Assembly (NCBI GenBank): GCA_902619805.1
Contig: CACNGC010000006.1
Location: forward strand, 1 to 64,000
Length of the DNA stretch: 64,000 nt
From: an uncultured SAR116 cluster alpha proteobacterium
Lineage (GTDB): Bacteria > Pseudomonadota > Alphaproteobacteria > Puniceispirillales > Marisalimonadaceae
Direction: 5' to 3'
Shown in pieces: positions 18,936 to 28,782 of the stretch (positions within the stretch are counted from its first letter, which is position 1; each line of letters begins with the position of its first letter). The translations under genes and the position numbers were made by a program. Under the pieces are notes generated by a model. It had not been told where the DNA came from. It saw only the letters and a program-made list of their open reading frames with translations, and did not search any database.

Positions 18936-20606
18936 ATGAGTGAATTATTGAAAAATAAAATGAAAATAGCACTTGCCCAATTAAATCCTAAAGTAGGTGA
19001 CGTTAAAGGAAATATTTCTAAACTTATTTCTATCAGAAATGATTTGAGTAAGGATGTAGATATTATGGTTGTTCCTGAGTTATATGTTACTGGATATCCA
19101 ATTGACGATTTAGTTCTAAGAAATGATTTCTTAGAGCTTGTAGAGAATGAAATCAGTGATTTAGCTAAATTAACTAATGATGGTAAAGCTGCTATAATTC
19201 TTGGATCTCCAAGAAAAGACGAAGATAAAATTAGAAATTCTGTTTTCGTTTTGGATCAAGGAAAAATTCTGTCATTTAGGGATAAACATAATCTTCCAAA
19301 TACTGGAGTATTTGATGAACAGCGTATTTTTACACCTGGTTCTTTGTCAGGCCCTGTTAAAATTAGAGAAACATTAGTTGGATTACCAATATGTGAAGAT
19401 ATTTGGAATGAAAAAGTGATAGATTGTCTTTCAGAAACAGGAGCTGAGATAATTATTTCAATTAATGCTTCGCCATATACAACAAAAAAAATTGATCAAA
19501 GGATGTCTGTTGCAGTTTCAAGAGTTTTTGAATCAAAATTACCTTTAATTTACCTGAATAGGGTGGGAGGACAAGACGAATTAGTTTTTGATGGTTCATC
19601 TTTTTGTTTAAGTCATAGTGGAGAATTAACAGTACAACTAAATGACTTCAAAGAAGAAATATTGAATATTGATTTATATAAAAATAATAATAAATGGAAT
19701 TTTCAAAAAAATATTAAAAACATCTCATCTAATATTGAGGCATTGTACAAGTCTCTTGTTGTAAGCGTAAGAGATTATGTTCACAACAACGGTTTTCCAG
19801 GTGTTTTACTTGGGATGTCAGGTGGTGTTGATTCAGCACTAGTAGCTGCAATAGCAACTGATGCTTTGGGGCCAAATTTAGTAAAAGCAGTTATGATGCC
19901 TAGTCCATATACTAGCAAAGAAAGTCTTGAAGATGCTGAAATGGCTTCATCTAATCTTGGAATTAATTACTCATATTTAGATATCAAAGAAGGTATGAAT
20001 ACTATCGATCAAATTTTAATAAATTTTAATGGTCCAAAGATACCACCGGGTATAACTGAAGAAAATATTCAATCTAGAATTAGAGGACTACTTTTAATGG
20101 CAATATCAAATAAGTATGGATCAATGGTATTAGCCACAGGAAATAAGTCAGAATACGCAGTTGGATACGCAACATTATATGGAGATATGTGTGGTGGGTT
20201 TGCGGTTATAAAAGATGTGTGGAAGAGTGATGTTTTCAAATTATGTAAATGGAGAAATTCAAACAAACCAGTGGAATTTTTAGGACCTAAGGGAATAGTA
20301 ATACCAGATAGAATAATTACTAAGCCACCTAGTGCAGAATTAAGAGAAGATCAAAAAGATACAGATAGCTTACCAGAATATAATATCCTTGACGTTATTT
20401 TAAAAAAATTAGTTGAAGATGATCAGTCATTAGATGAAATAGTAAGTGAAGGTTTTAATTTAAATGATGTAAAAAAAATCTCAATGTTGTTATCTAGATC
20501 AGAGTATAAAAGATTTCAGTCAGCACCTGGACCAAAAGTTACTGAAAAAGCTTTTGGGAGGGATAGAAGGTATCCGTTAACCAGTGGTTTTAGGAATTGG
20601 AATTAA
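18936..20606 (+). CDS. nadE: Glutamine-dependent NAD+ synthetase
   Basis: Final step of NAD synthesis: deamido-NAD, ATP and glutamine to NAD. The N-terminal nitrilase-type glutaminase domain (about 1-260) has catalytic Glu in VPELYVTGYP, Lys in FRDKHNLPN and Cys in GLPICEDIW. The C-terminal synthetase domain has the ATP pyrophosphatase P-loop SGGVDSAL and ATGNKSEYAVGYATLYGD. It ends in the usual YKRFQSAPGPKVT and RRYPLTSG. The ATG at 18936 and another at 18960 (MKIALAQLNP) are both possible; homology begins at the second. Downstream of pncB by 12 bases. Confidence 0.93.
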   Translation: MSELLKNKMKIALAQLNPKVGDVKGNISKLISIRNDLSKDVDIMVVPELYVTGYPIDDLVLRNDFLELVENEISDLAKLTNDGKAAIILGSPRKDEDKIRNSVFVLDQGKILSFRDKHNLPNTGVFDEQRIFTPGSLSGPVKIRETLVGLPICEDIWNEKVIDCLSETGAEIIISINASPYTTKKIDQRMSVAVSRVFESKLPLIYLNRVGGQDELVFDGSSFCLSHSGELTVQLNDFKEEILNIDLYKNNNKWNFQKNIKNISSNIEALYKSLVVSVRDYVHNNGFPGVLLGMSGGVDSALVAAIATDALGPNLVKAVMMPSPYTSKESLEDAEMASSNLGINYSYLDIKEGMNTIDQILINFNGPKIPPGITEENIQSRIRGLLLMAISNKYGSMVLATGNKSEYAVGYATLYGDMCGGFAVIKDVWKSDVFKLCKWRNSNKPVEFLGPKGIVIPDRIITKPPSAELREDQKDTDSLPEYNILDVILKKLVEDDQSLDEIVSEGFNLNDVKKISMLLSRSEYKRFQSAPGPKVTEKAFGRDRRYPLTSGFRNWN

Positions 20607-20651
20607 AGTTTACTATATTTATTTAAAAATTTTTATAAATTAGGAAAATTA

Positions 20652-21983
20652 ATGATTAAAGTTCGATTTGCACCAAGCCCAACGGGATATTTACATATTG
20701 GAAATTTTAGAACTGCTTTAGTTAATTTCTTATTTGCTAAGAGCAAAAATGGTCACTTTATGCTTAGAATTGATGATACTGACGATGAAAGATCATCCAA
20801 AGAATATGAGGATGCTATTAAAGATGATTTAACTTGGATGAATATAAATTGGGATAGTGTAGAAAGGCAATCTTCTAGACTTTTATGTTATAACAAAGCT
20901 TTAGAAACTTTATTAGAAAAAAAACGCGCATATCCATGTTTTGAGACGGCAGAAGAATTATCATTAAAAAGAAAAAGCCAATTATCTTCCGGGAAACCAC
21001 CTAATTATGATAGGTCTGCATTGAAATTATCAGACTCAGATATTGCAGATTTGAAGTCTAAAGGGAAAAAACCACATTATAGATTTTTACTCAATCATGA
21101 AGACGTGAATTGGAATGATCTCGTAAAGGGTAAGAGTAAATATAATATGTCTAATTTGTCAGATCCAGTCATATTTAGAGAAGATGGAAGGGTTATTTAT
21201 ACTTTAGCTTCAGTAGTTGACGACATCCAATTTGGAGTAACAGATATTTTAAGAGGTGAAGATCATATGACAAATTCAGCTGCTCAAATACAGTTATTTG
21301 AAGCATTAGGATCATTGTCACCAAAAATGGGTCATTTGTCACTATTGACTGATAATACTGGGTCAGGACTATCAAAAAGACTTGGAAGTTTATCACTTCG
21401 AGATTTAAGAGATCAAGGATTTCAACCAATGGCAATTTCCTCCTTGTTGGCTAAAATTGGGACTTCAGATTCAATTGATATTTTCAAAGATATGAAACAA
21501 ATTGTTAAAAGTTTTGATATCTCTAAGTTTGGAAATTCAAAGCCTAAATTTGATGAAACAGAATTGTCAGCTTTGAATTCTAAGTTTTTTCAGCTTGTAG
21601 ATTATACAGATATTAGTCATCAATTAAATTTATTAGATCTAAAAATTACTAACGAATTTTGGAATTTAATTAGAGGAAATATAAATAATTTAAATGATGT
21701 AAAATTTTGGTGGAACATTGTTTATGGAGATATTAAAGAGGTTTCAAATGATCAAGATTTTAAAAAATTAGCGTTGAAAACTCTTCCTCAAGATATATTT
21801 GATAAAAACACTTGGTCAGTTTGGACTAACTCTCTTATGAAAGAAAGTGGTAAAAAAGGCAAAGAACTTTTCAAACCATTAAGATTATGCCTTACAGGTC
21901 AGAATAATGGACCAGAAATGGCAAATTTAGTCTTAATGATGGGTAAAGATAAAATTAAAAAAAGATTAAATACTAATAATTAA
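20652..21983 (+). CDS. gltX: Glutamate-tRNA ligase
   Basis: Class I aminoacyl-tRNA synthetase charging tRNA with glutamate. The HIGH-type motif is LHIGNFRTAL near the N-terminus and the KMSKS-type motif is GSGLSKRLGS. The latter variant is typical of the second GltX of alphaproteobacteria, which often charges tRNA-Gln for later amidation by GatCAB. 443 residues, with the C-terminal anticodon-binding helical domain. AGGAAA lies upstream of the ATG. Whether a second gltX exists elsewhere cannot be seen. Confidence 0.93.
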   Translation: MIKVRFAPSPTGYLHIGNFRTALVNFLFAKSKNGHFMLRIDDTDDERSSKEYEDAIKDDLTWMNINWDSVERQSSRLLCYNKALETLLEKKRAYPCFETAEELSLKRKSQLSSGKPPNYDRSALKLSDSDIADLKSKGKKPHYRFLLNHEDVNWNDLVKGKSKYNMSNLSDPVIFREDGRVIYTLASVVDDIQFGVTDILRGEDHMTNSAAQIQLFEALGSLSPKMGHLSLLTDNTGSGLSKRLGSLSLRDLRDQGFQPMAISSLLAKIGTSDSIDIFKDMKQIVKSFDISKFGNSKPKFDETELSALNSKFFQLVDYTDISHQLNLLDLKITNEFWNLIRGNINNLNDVKFWWNIVYGDIKEVSNDQDFKKLALKTLPQDIFDKNTWSVWTNSLMKESGKKGKELFKPLRLCLTGQNNGPEMANLVLMMGKDKIKKRLNTNN

Positions 21984-22008
21984 ATTTTAAAAATAAATAA
22001 ATCTCAAA

Positions 22009-23382
22009 ATGATTGAATTAAATTTATATAATACACTTCAAAGGCAATTGTCTGTTTTTCAGCCTATCGATCCAAAAAATGTAAGAGTATATGCATGTGG
22101 ACCCACTGTTTATGATTTTATACATATTGGTAATGCAAGACCTTTAGTTGTTTTTGATGTTTTAGTTAGATTACTAAGAATAATATATCCTAAAGTTACA
22201 TACGTTAGAAACATAACGGATATTGATGATAAGATTAATAAAAGAGCAATTGAAAAAAAAATAAATATTTCAGAATTGACTAATGAAACAATAAAAATTT
22301 TTCATAAAGATGCTCATGCGTTAGGTAACTTGAAACCTGATTTTGAACCAAAAGCAACTGAACATATATCTGAAATGATAGAAATGATTGAAAAATTAAT
22401 TTCAAATGGTTTTGCTTATGTTTCATCAGGTAATGTTTTGTTTGCTGTTGAAAAATATAAAAATTATGGTGCTTTGTCAGGCAGGTCACTTTCTGAGATG
22501 ATATCTGGATCAAGGGTTGAAGTTGCTAAATACAAAAAAAATCCTGGGGATTTTATTATGTGGAAACCTTCTTCTGAAAAACTTCCTGGATGGGATAGTC
22601 CATGGGGTAGAGGTCGTCCAGGTTGGCATATAGAATGTTCAGCAATGAGTAAAAAGTATTTAGGGGCACAATTTGATATTCATGCTGGTGGATTAGACTT
22701 AATTTTCCCACACCATGAAAATGAAATAGCTCAGTCTTGTTGTGCCAATAAATCTGATATTATGGCCAATTATTGGTTACATAATGGTTATGTTACTTCT
22801 GACGGTGAGAAAATGTCAAAATCACTAGGCAATTTTGCTACCATAAATAATTTATTGTTAAATTTTAGGGGCGAGGCAATTAGATATGCGTTAATTCAAG
22901 CTCAATACAGGGCTCCTTTAAGTTTTAGTCATAAATCTTTAGACGAAGCTACTAAATCGCTATCTAGACTTTATAGAGCTGTTGAAGGCTTAGAAGTAAG
23001 TGATGAGCAAGACACTCAGATAATTGATAATCTTTGTGATGATTTGAATTCACCTAAAACTCTTGCCAGATTACATTATCTTGCTGATGAAGCTAATAAA
23101 GGAAGTAAAGAATGTGCTCAAAAATTAAAAAATTCTTCTAATATTTTAGGAATTTTATGCAACTCTACAGACGGATGGTTTAAATTTGGAGAAATAAATT
23201 CAAATGAAGCAATTGAAAACTCTACCATGACAGAAAAAGAAATCGATGAACTCATAATAAAACGTAAAATTGCAAAAGATAATAAAGAGTACAAAAAAGC
23301 AGATCAGATTAGAGAACAATTACTAGAAAAGAATATACAATTAGAAGATAAACCAGATAGAACGGTTTGGAGAAGACTTTAG
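22009..23382 (+). CDS. cysS: Cysteine-tRNA ligase
   Basis: Class I synthetase for cysteine. Zinc and HIGH region ACGPTVYDFIHIGNARP, GRPGWHIECSAMS, HAGGLDLIFPHHENE and KMSKSLGNF are all intact, and the C-terminal helical bundle ends with the ADQIREQLLEKNIQLEDKP segment of CysS. 457 residues. It lies between gltX and trmJ in one co-directional run, giving a translation-related cluster continuing into rpsD. Confidence 0.95.
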   Translation: MIELNLYNTLQRQLSVFQPIDPKNVRVYACGPTVYDFIHIGNARPLVVFDVLVRLLRIIYPKVTYVRNITDIDDKINKRAIEKKINISELTNETIKIFHKDAHALGNLKPDFEPKATEHISEMIEMIEKLISNGFAYVSSGNVLFAVEKYKNYGALSGRSLSEMISGSRVEVAKYKKNPGDFIMWKPSSEKLPGWDSPWGRGRPGWHIECSAMSKKYLGAQFDIHAGGLDLIFPHHENEIAQSCCANKSDIMANYWLHNGYVTSDGEKMSKSLGNFATINNLLLNFRGEAIRYALIQAQYRAPLSFSHKSLDEATKSLSRLYRAVEGLEVSDEQDTQIIDNLCDDLNSPKTLARLHYLADEANKGSKECAQKLKNSSNILGILCNSTDGWFKFGEINSNEAIENSTMTEKEIDELIIKRKIAKDNKEYKKADQIREQLLEKNIQLEDKPDRTVWRRL

Positions 23383-23396
23383 ACTTAGATATATTT

Positions 23397-24158
23397 ATGA
23401 TTGAACTTAATCCATATATAATTTTATCAAAACCACAACTTGGTGAAAATATTGGCTCTACTGCTCGTGCTATGAAAAATTTTGGTATAAAAAATCTTTT
23501 ACTAGTTCAGCCTAGAGATGGTTGGCCTAATAATGTTGCTTTTGCTCCTGCAGCGGGTGCCGACGATGTTTTAAATCAAGCAAAGTTATATGACTCAATA
23601 AGTGAAGCTACCAAAACAATTTCTTTATTATTTGCAACAACTGCACGAAAGCGTGTTATTGGGACAAAATCTTTAAGCATCTTCAAAGCAATAGAAAAAT
23701 CATTTGAACATGTTGTTAATGGCGGTAACGTTGGATTTTTATTTGGTCCTGAGCAATCGGGATTATCCAATGATGATGTTGTCCAATCAGACTACACAGT
23801 TTCAATTCCAATTAATAAAGAATTTTCATCATTAAATATATCTCAAGCAGTATTATTGATTTGTTGGGAATGGAACAAAATAAAAATGTCATTTTTGAAA
23901 GATGATAAGAATTTGGTTAAAATTAATAAAAAATTAAAAAAAAGTACTGAACTCTCTAATGTTGGTGACAGAGAATATTTTTACAAACAATTAGATCAGC
24001 TTTTAACTAAATCAGGGTTCTTTTATTCATCTGAAATGGCTCCTGTTGTTAAAAGAAATATCAGAAGTCTATTTAATAGAGCCTCATTAACTCACCAAGA
24101 TCTAAGAACACTTCATGGTATTATTAGATCATTATCAGGAACTTCAAATCGTACTTGA
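23397..24158 (+). CDS. trmJ: TrmJ-like tRNA (cytidine/uridine-32-2'-O)-methyltransferase
   Basis: SPOUT-class methyltransferase with the deep trefoil knot: N-terminal PQLGENIGSTARAMKNFG, then LFGPEQSGLSNDDV and SLNISQAVLLICWEW, the three SpoU motifs. Members methylate the ribose of residue 32 in tRNA anticodon loops. The C-terminal extension (about 165-253) is that of TrmJ rather than TrmH or TrmL. I choose the ATG at 23397; a TTG at 23367 would overlap cysS and adds residues not in the family. Alphaproteobacteria commonly keep trmJ next to rpsD, as here. Confidence 0.87.
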   Translation: MIELNPYIILSKPQLGENIGSTARAMKNFGIKNLLLVQPRDGWPNNVAFAPAAGADDVLNQAKLYDSISEATKTISLLFATTARKRVIGTKSLSIFKAIEKSFEHVVNGGNVGFLFGPEQSGLSNDDVVQSDYTVSIPINKEFSSLNISQAVLLICWEWNKIKMSFLKDDKNLVKINKKLKKSTELSNVGDREYFYKQLDQLLTKSGFFYSSEMAPVVKRNIRSLFNRASLTHQDLRTLHGIIRSLSGTSNRT

Positions 24159-24179
24159 CATTTTATATAATGATAGTAT

Positions 24180-24292
24180 TTTGCAATCTCATTTCCGATA
24201 AAGTGGATAGTAGCGTGGTGTTATATATCCCGAAGCTCGGCTTCTGGTTGGAATAATTTACTACTTCAAAGTAGTTGTATAAAGGTTTATAA
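24180..24292 (+). promoter_or_regulatory. Hairpin-rich leader of rpsD (candidate S4 autoregulatory region)
   Basis: The 134-base gap before rpsD is locally GC-richer and more structured than other gaps. GAAGC-TCG-GCTTC forms a hairpin at 24232-24244, with flanking CC/GG pairs possible, and an alternative CCGA-AGC-TCGG pairing overlaps it. A second hairpin, ACTACT-TCAA-AGTAGT (24260-24275), ends five bases before the AAAGG ribosome site. S4 represses its own operon through leader structures in other bacteria; that this leader does so is inference. It could also contain the trmJ terminator, but there is no U-tract. Confidence 0.35.
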
Positions 24293-24919
24293 ATGCCTAA
24301 ATCAGATCACAAAAGAACAAGTTCGAAACATAAAATTGACAGAAGATTAGGAGTTAATTTATGGGGACGACCAAAATCACCTTTAAATGATAGAGAATAT
24401 GCTCCAGGTCAGCATGGTCAAAGAAGAAAAAAACCTACAGATTATGGTGTTCAATTAATGGCTAAACAAAAATTAAAAGGCTATTACGGTAATATTGGTG
24501 AAAAACAATTTAAAAAATACTATACAGCTGCAGTTCGTAAAAAAGGTGACACTGGTGCAAATTTAATTGGTATTTTGGAATGTAGACTAGATGCTATCCT
24601 TTACAGAATGAAGTTAGCACCAACTGTATTTGCCTGTCGTCAATTGATTAATCATGGTCATGTTATGGTAAATGGTATCAGATGTAATATACCTTCTAGA
24701 ATGATCAATGTAGGTGAAGTTATTTCTCTGAAGGATAAAGGAAAGAATATTCCATGTGTAATTGAGGCGACAACCCTGCCTGAAAGAGATGTTCCTGGAT
24801 ATGTCGAAGTTGATCACTCAAAGTTCACTGGAACTTTATTAAGGATCCCTATGCCAGATGATGTTCCTTATCCAGTACAAATCGAAACTAACTTAGTTAT
24901 CGAATTTTATTCACGTTAA
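24293..24919 (+). CDS. rpsD: 30S ribosomal protein S4
   Basis: Primary 16S rRNA-binding protein of the small subunit, nucleating assembly of the body and shaping the decoding centre. The full 208 residues are present: basic N-terminal domain beginning [25 protein letters not shown] (alphaproteobacterial form with no zinc cysteines), and the S4 RNA-binding domain [33 protein letters not shown] (described by its ends). It ends with the conserved VIEFYSR. Convergent with grxD, 10 bases apart. Confidence 0.97.
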   Translation: MPKSDHKRTSSKHKIDRRLGVNLWGRPKSPLNDREYAPGQHGQRRKKPTDYGVQLMAKQKLKGYYGNIGEKQFKKYYTAAVRKKGDTGANLIGILECRLDAILYRMKLAPTVFACRQLINHGHVMVNGIRCNIPSRMINVGEVISLKDKGKNIPCVIEATTLPERDVPGYVEVDHSKFTGTLLRIPMPDDVPYPVQIETNLVIEFYSR

Positions 24920-24929
24920 TAAAATTAGT

Positions 24930-25259
24930 TTATGAGGTAGAAATGCCTGCCTCATTAAAATACTGAGTTAACTCTCCACTTTCGTACATTTCTCTAACAA
25001 TATCACAACCACCAACAAATTCTTTTTTTACATATAATTGTGGTATAGTCGGCCAATCTGAAAATTCTTTAATACCCTCTCTTATTTCAGGATCTTCAAG
25101 AACGTTTACACTATTGTATTTAATTCCCATATGGCTTAAAACTCCTACAACTGCTGCTGAAAACCCACATTGAGGCATAACTGGAGTACCTTTCATGAAT
25201 AATAAAACATCATGTTCATCAATAATATTCTGAATTTTATCTTTTGTAATTTGTTCCAT
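24930..25259 (-). CDS. grxD: Monothiol glutaredoxin (Grx4/GrxD)
   Basis: CGFS-type monothiol glutaredoxin that carries and hands on [2Fe-2S] clusters with glutathione. Cys31 lies in [16 protein letters not shown]; the glutathione-binding WPTIPQLYV and [15 protein letters not shown] segments follow. 109 residues, typical. It forms a pair with the bolA gene just upstream; Grx4-BolA heterodimers are established iron-sulfur and iron-sensing partners. The distal stop region overlaps a 9-bp inverted repeat. Confidence 0.96.
   Translation of the reverse strand: MEQITKDKIQNIIDEHDVLLFMKGTPVMPQCGFSAAVVGVLSHMGIKYNSVNVLEDPEIREGIKEFSDWPTIPQLYVKKEFVGGCDIVREMYESGELTQYFNEAGISTS
24932..24955. terminator. Inverted repeat at the rpsD/grxD convergence
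   Basis: ATGAGGTAG (24932-24940) can pair with CTGCCTCAT (24947-24955) over a six-base loop, nine pairs including one G-U. It lies where the two converging transcripts meet and inside the last codons of grxD. No clean U-tract follows on either strand, so a bidirectional terminator or a 3'-end protecting hairpin is only a possibility. Confidence 0.3.
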
Positions 25260-25270
25260 TTAATTCTCCT

Positions 25271-25507
25271 TTATTCCTTAGGGGCAGATGTATTCAAAGC
25301 TAATGCATGTAATTCTTTTCCCATTCTGCCACCCATAGCATTGTAGACCATTTGATGTTGTTGTACACGAGTTTTACCCTTGAATTCTTCAGCAATAATT
25401 TGTGCTGCATAATGATCTCCATCACCACGTAAATCATCAATAATAACTTTGGCGTTTGGAAAAGCTTTAATAATTAGTTCTTCGATTTCTGATGCTGTCA
25501 TAGCCAT
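25271..25507 (-). CDS. bolA: BolA family protein
   Basis: Small (78 residues) BolA/IbaG-type protein, partner of monothiol glutaredoxins in [2Fe-2S] handling and transfer. The family segments are DHYAAQIIAEEFKGKTRVQQHQMVYNAMG (described by its ends) with the conserved His, and GGRMGKELHALAL. Directly upstream of grxD with an 11-base gap, so the two partner proteins are made together. Downstream of purL by 14 bases, likely the tail of the purine operon. Confidence 0.94.
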   Translation of the reverse strand: MAMTASEIEELIIKAFPNAKVIIDDLRGDGDHYAAQIIAEEFKGKTRVQQHQMVYNAMGGRMGKELHALALNTSAPKE

Positions 25508-25521
25508 TTTATGAATTAGCC

Positions 25522-27819
25522 TTAATGTTCATCACCCATCATTGAAGGTATTGTTTTTTCATTTATATTTCTTATTTCATTAATAGATATAGTAGCGATA
25601 TCTTTTAAATTCAAGTTACTGCTCGAATCAGTTTGTCCAAGAACAAAAAAATCAACATCATTTTCTTTTAGGATTAATTGTACTTTATTAATATCTTTTG
25701 TTGCAATAATTATTCTTGCTTGATCCTCTCCAAAACACCATGATTGAAGCAAGGGGTCATAACTATTACAATTAATTAGGGTATTAGGTAAATTAATATC
25801 TAATCCTAAACTATATTTAAATAACATTTCACAAACTGCTGTAAGTAATCCACCGTCTGAAATATCATGAGCAGCTGTAAGAAGTTTTTGTTCATTCAAT
25901 TTTAATAAAATTTCAATAACTTTTTTTTCATCTTCTAAATTTATTGGTGGAGGCGCTCCATCATATTTTTTATTAATAATTTCTTGATATATACTACAAC
26001 CAATCCAACCTGTTTCAAAATTATGAGATTGTCCAAGAACAATTAACACATTATCTAGTTTTGCACTTATTTCTAGAGAATTTTCAACCTCATCTATTGC
26101 TCCCACCATACCAATAACTGGTGTAGGAAGAATACTCTTACCATTAGTCTCATTATAAAGAGAAACATTTCCTGATACAATTGGAGTACTTAAAAAAGAA
26201 GCAGCTTCTGAAATTCCTTTTAAAGATCCTACGATTTCTCCCATGACATTTTTTTTATCAGGATTACCAAAATTTAAGTTGTTTGTTATCGCTAGCGGTT
26301 TTGCCCCTGACGAAGCTATATTTCGTGCAGCTTCACAAACTGCTTGCATACCTCCAATTATGGGGTTTGATTTGACATAACGTGGTGTACAATCAGTTGT
26401 AATCGCAATACCTTTTCCATAAGATTCTTTTTTTTCTGTTCCATGAATTTTAACTATTGAAGCGTCACTATCACCATTTGCAAAAATTGTGTCGCCCATT
26501 ACTGAGCTGTCATATTGTTCCCAAATCCATTTCTTACTGGCTATATTTGGATTTTTAAAAATTTTTATTAATATATCCATTATTGTAAGATTGGTTTTGA
26601 GCTCAGAGGGTTTTAATACTTTTGTATTAATTTTTATTTCGTAAGGTTTATTATATTCAGGAGCATCTTCAACAAGAGGTTTAAGAGGTAAATTGCACGC
26701 TTCAAAACCATCTTTAGTAAGGATTAATCTTCCTGTATTTGTAACTTCTCCTATAATAGCAAAATCTAGATCCCATTTATCAAAAATTAATTTTGCTTTT
26801 TCCTCTGATCCTGGTTTTAAAATCATTAACATTCTTTCTTGACTTTCTGAAAGCATGATTTCGTAGCTACTCATCTCATCTTCTCTAATAGGTACTAAAT
26901 CTAAATTTAAATTCATGCCTAATGATCCCTTAGAAGCCATCTCAACGCTAGAGCTTGTTAAGCCAGCTGCTCCCATGTCTTGAATAGATAAAACGGCATC
27001 TGTGTTCATTAATTCTAGACAGGCCTCTAATAATAATTTTCCTGTAAATGGATCTCCAACTTGGACTGTTGGCCTCTTTTCAGCACTGTTTTCTGTAAAT
27101 TCAGCAGAAGCCATTGTAGCTCCATGTATCCCATCTCGTCCTGTTTTTGCACCCACATATATGACTGGGTTGCCAGCGCCTGTTGCTGCTGAATAGAATA
27201 TTTTATCTTTTTTGGCAAGACCAACTGCCATTGCATTCACTAGAATATTACCATCATAAGATTTATCAAAGTTTGTTTCACCGCCAACTGTTGGTATCCC
27301 TATACAATTACCATATCCGCCGATCCCTTTTACTACACCTGAAACAAGATGTTTTGTTAAAGGTTGATTTGGTGCTCCAAATCTCAACGCATTCATAAGC
27401 GCTATAGGTCTAGCGCCCATTGTGAAAACATCTCTTAAAATTCCGCCCACACCAGTTGCTGATCCTTGATATGGTTCTATAAATGATGGGTGGTTGTGTG
27501 ACTCAATTTTAAAAACAGCAGCTAGATTTTCTCCTATATCAATCACACCAGCATTTTCTCCTGGACCTTGGATCACATGAGCAGCCTCTGTTGGTAAAGT
27601 TTTTAACCATTTTTTTGAACTTTTATAAGAACAATGTTCTGAAAACATGGCAGAAAAAATTCCTAATTCTGTTATATTTGGAGTTTTATCAATTTTTTTA
27701 CAAATTAAATCATATTCATTTTTAGTTAAGCCCATATCTAAAGCATCTTCAAGTTTACTTTTTTGTTGAGCTAAATACTCATTTTTGTTTATTTTTAAGA
27801 GTTTTGATTGTGGTTCCAT
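25522..27819 (-). CDS. purL: Phosphoribosylformylglycinamidine synthase, small-type subunit PurL
   Basis: ATP-dependent synthesis of formylglycinamidine ribonucleotide from FGAR and ammonia, fourth step of purine synthesis. It is the 765-residue small PurL, which needs separate PurQ and PurS; both are directly upstream. Motifs: [30 protein letters not shown] region, [22 protein letters not shown] and [13 protein letters not shown] in the first half, and [11 protein letters not shown] and HDISDGGLL in the second, reflecting its internal duplication. Six bases separate it from purQ. Confidence 0.97.
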   Translation of the reverse strand: MEPQSKLLKINKNEYLAQQKSKLEDALDMGLTKNEYDLICKKIDKTPNITELGIFSAMFSEHCSYKSSKKWLKTLPTEAAHVIQGPGENAGVIDIGENLAAVFKIESHNHPSFIEPYQGSATGVGGILRDVFTMGARPIALMNALRFGAPNQPLTKHLVSGVVKGIGGYGNCIGIPTVGGETNFDKSYDGNILVNAMAVGLAKKDKIFYSAATGAGNPVIYVGAKTGRDGIHGATMASAEFTENSAEKRPTVQVGDPFTGKLLLEACLELMNTDAVLSIQDMGAAGLTSSSVEMASKGSLGMNLNLDLVPIREDEMSSYEIMLSESQERMLMILKPGSEEKAKLIFDKWDLDFAIIGEVTNTGRLILTKDGFEACNLPLKPLVEDAPEYNKPYEIKINTKVLKPSELKTNLTIMDILIKIFKNPNIASKKWIWEQYDSSVMGDTIFANGDSDASIVKIHGTEKKESYGKGIAITTDCTPRYVKSNPIIGGMQAVCEAARNIASSGAKPLAITNNLNFGNPDKKNVMGEIVGSLKGISEAASFLSTPIVSGNVSLYNETNGKSILPTPVIGMVGAIDEVENSLEISAKLDNVLIVLGQSHNFETGWIGCSIYQEIINKKYDGAPPPINLEDEKKVIEILLKLNEQKLLTAAHDISDGGLLTAVCEMLFKYSLGLDINLPNTLINCNSYDPLLQSWCFGEDQARIIIATKDINKVQLILKENDVDFFVLGQTDSSSNLNLKDIATISINEIRNINEKTIPSMMGDEH

Positions 27820-27825
27820 TATTAT

Positions 27826-28518
27826 TTAACCAATAATTTGTTCAACGCAATTTGTTAGAAGTTTTAAACCATCTGTTCCACCGTGTAGATAGTTTATGGC
27901 TCTTTCTGGGTGTGGCATCATTCCTAAAACTCTTCCATTGGTTGATAGAATACCAGCTATGTCATCTGATGATCCGTTCGGATTATAATTTTTTTCACTG
28001 TTATTTTGTTTACTATATTTTAAAGCAATCCTTCCTTCTTCTTTCAGTTGTTTTAATAATTCTTTAGGAGCAAAATAATTCCCTTCATTATGAGCAACTG
28101 GAATCTTTAGATATTCACCTATTTTAAAACCAGAGAGAAAAGGGTTTTTTATACAATTTTGGACTTCTAATGTAGTTTCTCTGCAAGTAAATAGGAGTTT
28201 CTTGTTTCTTATAAGAGATCCAGGGAGTATTTTAGCTTCAATTAAAATTTGAAAACCATTACATACACCTAATACTGTGCCTCCGCGACTTATATGATTT
28301 TTAATTGAACTTATTACTGGAGATCTGGCAGCCAAAGCGCCACATCTAAGGTAATCTCCAAAGGTAAATCCACCTGGGACAACGATTAAATCTAAATTAG
28401 GAAAATCATTTTCTTTATGCCAAATTTTGATTGGAGTTTTTCCTGTAATTTGCCTGAGAGCAACAATCATATCTCTATCACAATTAGAACCTGGAAATAT
28501 TACAACACCTGAACGCAA
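27826..28518 (-). CDS. purQ: PurQ, glutaminase subunit of FGAM synthase
   Basis: Class I glutamine amidotransferase supplying ammonia to PurL. FPGSNCDRDM is the N-terminal strand, nucleophile Cys is in LGVCNGFQILIEA, and the His-Glu pair is in MPHPERAINYLHGG. 230 residues. It lies between purS and purL with gaps of 7 and 6 bases, so subunit production is coordinated. Confidence 0.97.
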   Translation of the reverse strand: MRSGVVIFPGSNCDRDMIVALRQITGKTPIKIWHKENDFPNLDLIVVPGGFTFGDYLRCGALAARSPVISSIKNHISRGGTVLGVCNGFQILIEAKILPGSLIRNKKLLFTCRETTLEVQNCIKNPFLSGFKIGEYLKIPVAHNEGNYFAPKELLKQLKEEGRIALKYSKQNNSEKNYNPNGSSDDIAGILSTNGRVLGMMPHPERAINYLHGGTDGLKLLTNCVEQIIG

Positions 28519-28525
28519 AATTTTT

Positions 28526-28771
28526 TTAATCCTTTAAGATATTTATTTCATAATTTTCAATAACAGTGTTTACTAACAGCTCTTCACACATTTTCTTGGC
28601 TTTTGTAAGAACTTCATCTTCACTATTTTGATCCAAATTTAAAATAATTTGTTTGCCAGTTCTTACATCACTACAATGTTCAAAACCTAGGTTATTTAAA
28701 GAAGACTTTATAGCTTGTCCCTCTGGATCTAAAACACCTTCTTTAAGAGATATATTTACAATAACTTTCAT
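28526..28771 (-). CDS. purS: PurS, bridging subunit of FGAM synthase
   Basis: Small dimeric protein (81 residues) that couples PurQ and PurL and helps the ammonia channel form. The family motif LKEGVLDPEGQAIKSSLNNLGF is visible, followed by VRTGKQIILNL. Gene order purC-purS-purQ-purL is the usual alphaproteobacterial one. Confidence 0.96.
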   Translation of the reverse strand: MKVIVNISLKEGVLDPEGQAIKSSLNNLGFEHCSDVRTGKQIILNLDQNSEDEVLTKAKKMCEELLVNTVIENYEINILKD

Positions 28772-28782
28772 AATAACTCTCT

